From Actinomycetota bacterium (lineage in GTDB: Bacteria > Actinomycetota > Acidimicrobiia > Acidimicrobiales > Aldehydirespiratoraceae), in the NCBI GenBank assembly GCA_012271125.1, contig JAAXHB010000235.1, positions 1 to 8,507 on the forward strand: a stretch of 8,507 bases of DNA, in the 5' to 3' direction. The notes under the pieces were generated by a model, which was not told the DNA's origin, searched no databases, and saw only the letters and a program-made list of their open reading frames with translations. A program made the translations under genes and the position numbers. Of the stretch, positions 1 to 5,533 are shown in pieces (position 1 is the stretch's first letter; the number at the start of each line of letters is the position of its first letter).

Positions 1-71
1 ATTCAACCCTGCCAGCCCACTCACGCACTCGGTTGCTTCCTTAGCATTATTCAAGCCCTCCAGCCCACTCA
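1..71. repeat. Imperfect 23-nt direct repeat, two copies 48 bp apart
   Basis: Positions 1-23 and 49-71 both begin attcaa and end cagcccactca. They differ only in the middle, where one copy reads ccctgc and the other gccctc. The second copy ends 4 bp before the stop codon of the minus-strand ligase, so the pair lies in its downstream region. The first copy starts at the window edge, so further copies may lie outside. No T-rich hairpin of terminator type is visible here. The repeat could be a small local duplication or part of a longer tandem array; its function is unknown. Confidence 0.5.
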
Positions 72-75
72 CTAC

Positions 76-1704
76 CTAAGAGACACTCTCGCGGAGGAGG
101 TGTTTTTGGACTTTGCCAGAGGCGGTTAGCGGCAGGCTGTCCACGAACGTGATCGCTCGGGGAACTTTGTAGTTCGCTAGGCGTTCGGCAGCCCAGGCGA
201 TTAGTTCTTCTTTGCGTTCTTTTTCGTCTTGTGTCGTAGCCCCCTTTTTGAATTGATCTGTGGTGGTGGGGGTGATGAAGGCGTGGCCGACCTCGCCGAG
301 GCGTTCATCAGGTACGCCGATCACCGCGACTTGAGCGATTGCTGGGTGGGCGCTTAGCACTGATTCGATCTCAGCGGGGTAGGCGTTAAAGCCGCCGCAT
401 ATATACATGTCCTTTAAACGGTCAGTAATCGTCAGGTAGCCGTCGTCGTTCATAATGCCCATGTCGCCGGTGTGAAGCCAGCCGTCGTCGTCAATAGTTT
501 CAGCGGTGGCAGCAGGGTCGTCGAGATAGCCGCTAGTCACGTTGTAACCACGCACAACGATCTCACCAGGCTCACCTCTAGGCAGCTCGGTGCCGTCGTC
601 GCCAACAACGCGCACATCTACGTCGTCAATGGCACGCCCTGATGTGGTGGAGATGACCTCAGGCGGGTCGTCGTGACGACACATTGTCACAATGCCCGAC
701 GTTTCAGTAAGGCCATAGCCGGTGACGATCACCTCAAATCCGAGCCGCTCACGCATTGCTTCAATCAGCGACACCGGCACGGGTGCGGCACCGGTCACCG
801 CCAAGCGCAGGCTTGACATGTCATGGCTGTCGAGGTTTGGATGGTTGAGAATCGTCTGGTAAATCGCCGGCGGCCCGGGCAGAACGGGGACGCCTTCGGT
901 TGATACGCGCTGCATGATGCCGTCAACATCAAAAACCGCTTGAGGCAGCATTGTCGCTCCCGACATCAGACACGCCAAGATGCCCGCATGAAGGCCGAAT
1001 GAGTGAAAGAACGGGTTGACGATCAGGTAACGGTCGTCGGCTCGCAATCCAATGACCGCCGCCCAGTTCCGGTAGGACTTGCACACCGCGCCATGGTTGA
1101 TGACCGCGGCTTTTGGTGCGCCGGTGGTGCCGGAGGTGAACATGATGTGACACGGATCGCCGCCGGTGACGTCAACGGACTTCTGCTTGACGGCAGTGCC
1201 GCCGCAGGTGTCGTCGTTTACTTCATGAGCAACGATGTCTTTCAGAGATGCAGCATCATCAGGGACCGGACCTCGCATGATGATGATGTTTAAATCTTCG
1301 GGAGGGTGCTCAGCCTTGCGAAGCTCCTCTACATAGTTGATGCCTAAAAAGTCGGTCACAGTAAAGAGCCACTTCGCACCCGATTTTTTGATGACGTAGG
1401 CAGCTTCGCCGCCTTTGAAACGGGTATTGATTGGCACCGCCACCGCTCCTGCTGTGTGAATGCCGAGCACGACAATGACCCATTCCCAGATGTTGGGTGC
1501 CCAAATCGCTACCCGATCTCCTGGACGGATGCCAGCAGCGCGAAGCGAAAGGGCAAATGCTGTGACTCCGTCGGCAAGCTCGGCAAAGCTCAGCTGCACA
1601 TCGTTGCCAACAAGTGCCGTGTGATCTCCAAAACGTTCACCTGAAAGGGCGACAAGTTCCGGGATGGTCGTCGCTGTTATTAAAGCGTCGGAGTCGTTTG
1701 CCAT
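76..1704 (-). CDS. fadD3: FadD3-family acyl-CoA ligase (AMP-forming)
   Basis: This is a 542-residue member of the ANL (acyl-CoA synthetase) superfamily, which uses ATP and CoA to turn a carboxylic acid into its CoA thioester. Visible motifs are the phosphate-binding loop IMFTSGTTGAPK (187-198), YGLTET (330-335), the TGD of the hinge region (412-414), DRLKDMYICGGFNAYPAEIE (428-447) and the C-terminal catalytic lysine in LTASGKVQK (K531). The segments NPFFHSFGLHAGILACLMSG and KDMYICGGFNAYPAE closely resemble mycobacterial FadD3, which activates the propanoate side chain of the HIP intermediate left from steroid rings C and D. The exact substrate is inferred, because no other cholesterol-ring genes are in the window. 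Residues about 480-500 form a lysine/glutamate-rich stretch that seems longer than in relatives. The protein is somewhat longer than mycobacterial FadD3 (about 500 residues). The ATG at 1702-1704 has no clear Shine-Dalgarno. The stop is TAG at 76-78. The gene is divergent from glcD. General fatty or aryl acyl-CoA ligase activity is the alternative. Confidence 0.88.
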   Translation of the reverse strand: MANDSDALITATTIPELVALSGERFGDHTALVGNDVQLSFAELADGVTAFALSLRAAGIRPGDRVAIWAPNIWEWVIVVLGIHTAGAVAVPINTRFKGGEAAYVIKKSGAKWLFTVTDFLGINYVEELRKAEHPPEDLNIIIMRGPVPDDAASLKDIVAHEVNDDTCGGTAVKQKSVDVTGGDPCHIMFTSGTTGAPKAAVINHGAVCKSYRNWAAVIGLRADDRYLIVNPFFHSFGLHAGILACLMSGATMLPQAVFDVDGIMQRVSTEGVPVLPGPPAIYQTILNHPNLDSHDMSSLRLAVTGAAPVPVSLIEAMRERLGFEVIVTGYGLTETSGIVTMCRHDDPPEVISTTSGRAIDDVDVRVVGDDGTELPRGEPGEIVVRGYNVTSGYLDDPAATAETIDDDGWLHTGDMGIMNDDGYLTITDRLKDMYICGGFNAYPAEIESVLSAHPAIAQVAVIGVPDERLGEVGHAFITPTTTDQFKKGATTQDEKERKEELIAWAAERLANYKVPRAITFVDSLPLTASGKVQKHLLRESVS

Positions 1705-1751
1705 GCCCGTCAGAGGCTAGGCAACAGCACGGCTGCGTAAAGTTTCAAGCG
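1705..1751. promoter_or_regulatory. Divergent intergenic region with TANNNT-like -10 candidates
   Basis: Only 47 bp separate the start codons of the ligase (minus) and glcD (plus), so both promoters must lie here or extend into the genes. On the plus strand TAAAGT (1738-1743) ends 8 nt before the glcD GTG. On the minus strand TAGCCT (complement of 1714-1719) ends 9 nt before the ligase ATG. Both fit the TANNNT -10 pattern known in actinobacteria. Neither gene has a clear Shine-Dalgarno, so leaderless or near-leaderless transcripts are possible. No convincing -35 boxes and no clear operator palindrome were seen. The hexamer matches alone are weak evidence. Confidence 0.3.
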
Positions 1752-3239
1752 GTGAGCATCGCCGATCCAGCAGTCGTTGCAGATAAGCAACAAGACTCCC
1801 ACCGCGACGATAAACATCTCATAGCTGCCCTCGGCAAGGCAATCGGTGCCGAAAACGTCACCTCAGATAGCTCCGCTCGTTATCTGGCGTCTCGAGACGC
1901 CTCAATCTTTCATGCCGGCACCGCCGGTCCGTTGTGTTTCCCGAAATCCACCGCCGACGTTGTCGCATGTATGAAAATCGCTGCGGCTCACAACCGAGCC
2001 GTCGTCGCCCGTGGCGCTGGAACAGGGCTTGCCGGCAACGCTGCGCCGCTTGGGAATCCGGTCGTGTTGTCGTTGACAACGATGCGAGAACTGCTTGAAA
2101 TCGACCTCGACAACGGCGTGGCGTGGGTGCAGCCGGGGATGGTAAATCTCCAGCTCAGCAAGGCACTTGCGCCTTACGGGTTGCATTATGCGCCCGATCC
2201 GTCGAGTCAGCAGGTGTGCACGATTGGCGGCAATGTCGCCAACAATTCCGGCGGGCCGCACTGTCTCGCATACGGGGTGACGAGTGCTCACGTGGTGGCA
2301 CTTGAGGTGGTGCTTTCCGATGGGTCGGTGGTGACACTTGGCGGGCTTGACGCTGAGTCGGCTGGGTATGACCTGCGTGGTGCGTTTGTGGGGTCCGAGG
2401 GCATGTGCGGCATTGTGACAGCTGCTGCGGTGCGGATTTTGCCGGTGCCGGCAGCGGTGCAGACGATGTTGATGTCGTTCGGGGAGGTGTCCCAAGCTGC
2501 GGCGACGGTCAGTGCGGTGATTGCATCGGGCATCGTGCCGGCGGCGATGGAGTTGATGGATCAGCGATGCATTCAGGCCGTGGAGCGTTTCGCCGGGTGT
2601 GGGTTTCCGTTGGACGCGGCTGCGGTCTTGTTGATCGAAGTTGATGGTGCGCCGGGGCGGGTCTCCGCAGCGTCGGCTCAAGTGATGGAGCTAGCCGAGG
2701 CAAACGGCGCGTTTGAGGTGCACACCGCGACCAGCGAGGCCGAGCGTGGTGCCTTGTGGAAAGGGCGCAAGAGTTCTTTTGGAGCGGTGGCTGCGATTGC
2801 GCCGGACTATTACTTACATGACACGGTCGTGCCTCGCAGCCGTCTTGTGGAGGTGTTGACGCAGATTTATGACATCGCTGACCGCTATGAGTTGACGGTG
2901 TTGAACGTTTTTCATGCCGGTGACGGGAACTTGCATCCAATTTTGGCTTACGACGCTCGTGACGACGGCGTAGCTGAGCGGGTGGCGGCGGCGAGTCGTG
3001 AAATTATTGAAGTGTCGTTGGCAGCAGGTGGGGCGCTGTCTGGTGAGCATGGAATCGGCGTGGAGAAGCGAGATTTCATGGAGTTGATGTTCTCGGCGGT
3101 GGATTTGGAACAACAGTCACGATTGCGTTCGGCATTTGACCCGTATTGTCGGTTGAATCCGGGCAAGGTGTTGCCGAGTGCGCATAGTTGTTCCGATATT
3201 GGTGAGCTTCGAGCCGCTGACGGCAACATCTGGGGCTGA
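1752..3239 (+). CDS. glcD: Glycolate oxidase subunit GlcD (FAD-linked)
   Basis: This is a 495-residue flavoprotein that oxidises glycolate, or a related 2-hydroxyacid such as D-lactate, to the oxoacid. It has an N-terminal FAD-binding domain of the PCMH type, with the FAD loop RGAGTGLAGNA (87-97) and IGGNVANNSGGPHCLAYG (158-175). The C-terminal FAD-linked oxidase domain carries NVFHAGDGNLHP (385-396), with the histidines typical of this family, SGEHGIGVEKR (430-440) and the closing FDPYCRLNPGKV (462-473). Length matches E. coli GlcD (499). The GTG at 1752 is chosen because the frame's upstream ATG at 1614 lies inside the divergent ligase gene and would add 46 residues with no family resemblance. 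No Shine-Dalgarno is visible, and a TAAAGT hexamer lies 8 nt upstream. glcE begins 2 bp after the TGA stop, so the two are co-transcribed. Substrate choice between glycolate and lactate cannot be read from sequence alone; the D-E-F set favours glycolate. Confidence 0.93.
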   Translation: MSIADPAVVADKQQDSHRDDKHLIAALGKAIGAENVTSDSSARYLASRDASIFHAGTAGPLCFPKSTADVVACMKIAAAHNRAVVARGAGTGLAGNAAPLGNPVVLSLTTMRELLEIDLDNGVAWVQPGMVNLQLSKALAPYGLHYAPDPSSQQVCTIGGNVANNSGGPHCLAYGVTSAHVVALEVVLSDGSVVTLGGLDAESAGYDLRGAFVGSEGMCGIVTAAAVRILPVPAAVQTMLMSFGEVSQAAATVSAVIASGIVPAAMELMDQRCIQAVERFAGCGFPLDAAAVLLIEVDGAPGRVSAASAQVMELAEANGAFEVHTATSEAERGALWKGRKSSFGAVAAIAPDYYLHDTVVPRSRLVEVLTQIYDIADRYELTVLNVFHAGDGNLHPILAYDARDDGVAERVAAASREIIEVSLAAGGALSGEHGIGVEKRDFMELMFSAVDLEQQSRLRSAFDPYCRLNPGKVLPSAHSCSDIGELRAADGNIWG

Positions 3240-3241
3240 CA

Positions 3242-4147
3242 TTGCCTCGAGAGTTGAACGATTTTGCTAACGCTGTTGGATCTGAGGGGCCTGTCAGTAT
3301 TAGGGGAGGAGGCACCCGTTGGGGTGTCGGTGGTGAGCTGGACTCAGATGCCAGAGTTATAAGTGCACCTACAGGAATAGTCGAGCTCGAACCTGCCGAA
3401 ATGACTGTGCGTGTTCGCGCAGGGACACCCATCTCAGAGCTTCACGCAGAACTTGCCAAAGTCGGCCAACGCACCGCCCTACCCGAACGAGCTGAGTCCA
3501 CTGTCGGCGGAGCGTTGATGGTGGGGGAATCCTCATTGTGGCGATTTGGTCTTGGCCCCGTTCGAGATTGCCTGTTGCAGGCTCGCTATGTCACCGCTGA
3601 AGGCGAGATCGCAACGGCAGGAGCGACGACGGTCAAAAACGTCAGCGGCTTCGACCTGTGCCGTTTGCTTGTGGGGTCTTTAGGCACTCTGGGTTTAGTG
3701 GGCGAGGCTCTATTGCGAACTGTTCCAGTAGGGGACAGGGAATCCTGGTTTTCAGTAGACGGTGCCGATCCAGCGCAGGTAGCTAAAACAATGCGAACTG
3801 CCCTATGCGTCTTGTGGGACGGAATTATCACGACGGTGTTTCTAAGCGGGCATTCAGATGATGTTGTTACCGATGCCGAAACGTTGCGGGCACATGGAAA
3901 CGTCACCGAAACCGACAGCGCACCGATCTTGTCTCCTCATCGATGGTCGTTGTCGCCAGCCGAAGCGTTGCAGTTCGAATCTGATGAGCCGTATGTTGTC
4001 GAAGTTGGCGTTGGAGTTGTCCATGCGTCGGTGCCACAACCGCCTCGCTCGGTCTCAGATGGTGTGGTGGAGCTAAATCGTCGCTTCAAGCAGCGTTTTG
4101 ATCCAACCGGTCGTCTAAACCCTGGGCGTGACCCGCTTAATCGTTAA
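3242..4147 (+). CDS. glcE: Glycolate oxidase subunit GlcE (FAD-binding)
   Basis: This is a 301-residue second flavin-type subunit of the glycolate oxidase complex, homologous to the FAD-binding half of GlcD. Visible elements are the loop RGGGTRWGVG (21-30), a conserved TVGGALMVGE-like segment (87-96), the signature VKNVSGFDLCRLLVGSLGTL (131-150) and a C-terminal FDPTGRLNPGR (286-296) like the end of GlcD. It is about 50 residues shorter than E. coli GlcE (350); the shortening appears to fall between about 165 and 250. The frame is intact, so this looks like a compact version and not a broken gene. The TTG start at 3242 lies 2 bp after the glcD stop, with GGGG (3232-3235) as a weak ribosome binding site. 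A second TTG at 3254 is a possible alternative. The tight spacing points to translational coupling with glcD. Confidence 0.88.
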   Translation: MPRELNDFANAVGSEGPVSIRGGGTRWGVGGELDSDARVISAPTGIVELEPAEMTVRVRAGTPISELHAELAKVGQRTALPERAESTVGGALMVGESSLWRFGLGPVRDCLLQARYVTAEGEIATAGATTVKNVSGFDLCRLLVGSLGTLGLVGEALLRTVPVGDRESWFSVDGADPAQVAKTMRTALCVLWDGIITTVFLSGHSDDVVTDAETLRAHGNVTETDSAPILSPHRWSLSPAEALQFESDEPYVVEVGVGVVHASVPQPPRSVSDGVVELNRRFKQRFDPTGRLNPGRDPLNR

Positions 4148-4184
4148 TGACTACCACAATGACGACCGAACAATGAGAACCGCA

Positions 4185-5393
4185 ATGTCAACCACACCAC
4201 TCGGACTCAACGACGATGAGCTCGTCGCATGCGTGGCATGCGGGCTGTGCCTGCCGCATTGTCCGACCTTCGTTGTCACCGGTCGTGACACTCACTCGCC
4301 TCGAGGGCGCATTGCCTTGATGACCGCCGTCGAACATCATGGTGCCCCTATCACCGACGACCTCGTCGACTCGATGATGACCTGCGTGCAGTGTCGAGGA
4401 TGTGAAACGGCATGCCCAAGCGGTGTGGAGTTCGGACACTTGATGGAACAGACACGTGCCGCTTTAGCCAAGGCAGGTCGAATTGCCCCCTGGTGGCAGC
4501 GTTTGGCGCTCAAACTCTTGGAACGACGACAGCTACTGCTCGTAGTCAGCACGTTGCTGGCATTGGGACAACGCCTTGGGCTGGTTCCGTCTAAACGTCT
4601 GGGGTTGCCGAAGTGCTTGCCAATCCGCCGAGGCCGTCTCCAGCCAACCTCGAATCCATCAGTTCCGCCTGAGACGTCACCCAACGACGTTTGGTTATTT
4701 ACAGGATGCGTTATGGATGCTTGGCAGCGTCACGTTCATCATGCGTCCAAGAAAGTCATAGAGGCCACCGGTGCTTGCGTCGTCCCCACCAACGGCAAGG
4801 CTCAATGCTGTGGCGCTCTGGCGCTTCATGCTGGAATGGCAGAGCACGCACAACAGACAGCACGCAATGTCATCGAAGCTTTATCTGGTGATGTCCGTCC
4901 GATACTTGTGAACTCAGCCGGTTGCGGTGCCATGTTGAAGGACTACGGCAACTTGTTGAACACCGATGAAGCCCACCAATTCTCCACCCGTGTATTTGAT
5001 ATTCACGAGTGGCTGCTGCCGAAGACGTCGTCGTTAATAGAACAGCAAAGCGCTCAAATCAGCCTGTCACGTTCTAAGGTCGCCATACAAGACCCATGCC
5101 ATATGCGACATGTTCAACGCAACCATGACGCTGTCCACCAGCTGCTTGAACCCTTCGTGGAGCTAGTGCCATTAAACGACGACGGCCTGTGCTGCGGCGC
5201 CGGCGGAGCATTTTCGGTGCTTGAGCCAGAGTTGGCGTCACAAATCAGAGATGTCAAGGTCGCAGCCGTCAAGTCCTCGGGTGCACAAGTCGTCGCGAGC
5301 GCCAACCCAGGTTGTTCACTTCACCTTGCCAACGCCGGACTAGACGTCGTTCATCCATGTGAACTGCTATCCGAAGCCCTTGATGTCACCTAA
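4185..5393 (+). CDS. glcF: Glycolate oxidase iron-sulfur subunit GlcF
   Basis: This is a 402-residue electron-transfer subunit that takes electrons from the flavin subunits and passes them toward the membrane quinone pool. Two ferredoxin-type [4Fe-4S] motifs are complete: C16, C19, C22, C26 followed by P27, and C67, C70, C73, C77 followed by P78. Two cysteine-rich CCG domains follow: C175, C208-C209-G210 and C247, then C305-H306, C336-C337-G338 and C377. Length matches E. coli GlcF (407). The ATG at 4185 is chosen from the family-like N-terminus, and a weak GAGAA (4175-4179) lies upstream. ATG 4173 is almost as good, and the frame also opens at GTG 4128, which would overlap glcE by 20 bp. With ATG 4185 the gap to glcE is 37 bp. 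Residues 108-127 are leucine-rich and may be an amphipathic, membrane-associated segment. This is the last gene of the operon; a free-standing hairpin terminator is not obvious downstream. Confidence 0.93.
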   Translation: MSTTPLGLNDDELVACVACGLCLPHCPTFVVTGRDTHSPRGRIALMTAVEHHGAPITDDLVDSMMTCVQCRGCETACPSGVEFGHLMEQTRAALAKAGRIAPWWQRLALKLLERRQLLLVVSTLLALGQRLGLVPSKRLGLPKCLPIRRGRLQPTSNPSVPPETSPNDVWLFTGCVMDAWQRHVHHASKKVIEATGACVVPTNGKAQCCGALALHAGMAEHAQQTARNVIEALSGDVRPILVNSAGCGAMLKDYGNLLNTDEAHQFSTRVFDIHEWLLPKTSSLIEQQSAQISLSRSKVAIQDPCHMRHVQRNHDAVHQLLEPFVELVPLNDDGLCCGAGGAFSVLEPELASQIRDVKVAAVKSSGAQVVASANPGCSLHLANAGLDVVHPCELLSEALDVT

Positions 5394-5439
5394 ACGCTCT
5401 AGCACAAGCCCTGTCGTAGCCCACTCCTAGACTGAGCTC

Positions 5440-5451
5440 GCGCAGCTGCGC
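5440..5451. other. 12-bp perfect palindrome in the glcF/secreted-protein gap
   Basis: The sequence gcgcagctgcgc is a perfect palindrome, and a gagctc palindrome (5434-5439) abuts it on the left. It lies about 46 bp after the glcF stop and 82 bp before the next gene. It could fold as part of a terminator stem or bind a dimeric regulator, but no loop or T-run follows, so neither role is supported. In GC-rich DNA such palindromes can occur by chance. Confidence 0.25.
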
Positions 5452-5518
5452 AAGGCGGTAGCACGAGTTGTCGTCCGCGTTGTTTGCGCATGATCAATGG
5501 CAGCGAGAGTGTCGCTGT

Positions 5519-5526
5519 GAGGAGGG
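5519..5526 (+). promoter_or_regulatory. Strong ribosome binding site for the secreted protein
   Basis: GAGGAGGG contains AGGAGG (5520-5525), which leaves 8 nt to the ATG at 5534. This is the only strong Shine-Dalgarno among the annotated genes and fixes the start of the downstream gene. It implies a leadered transcript initiated in the 140-bp gap or read through from glcF. Confidence 0.8.
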
Positions 5527-5533
5527 TCATTGA

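Noticed and set aside
1614..1751. Upstream extension of glcD to ATG 1614
   Set aside because: It overlaps the start of the divergent ligase, and the added 46 residues do not look like the GlcD family; GTG 1752 gives the normal length.
1902..2681. Long minus-strand open frame (259 residues) opposite glcD
   Set aside because: It is rich in Arg, His and Cys with no domain pattern, and lies entirely antisense to a clear GlcD with all family motifs; it is a by-product of GC-biased codon use.
4128..4184. GTG 4128 as the glcF start
   Set aside because: The added N-terminal residues (MTRLIVNDYHNDD...) are not family-like and overlap glcE; ATG 4185 or 4173 gives the usual length before the first iron-sulfur motif.
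5468..5494. Possible sigma-70 promoter (TTGTCG and CATGAT) before the secreted-protein gene
   Set aside because: The spacer is only 15 bp and the match is partial, which is too weak to call.
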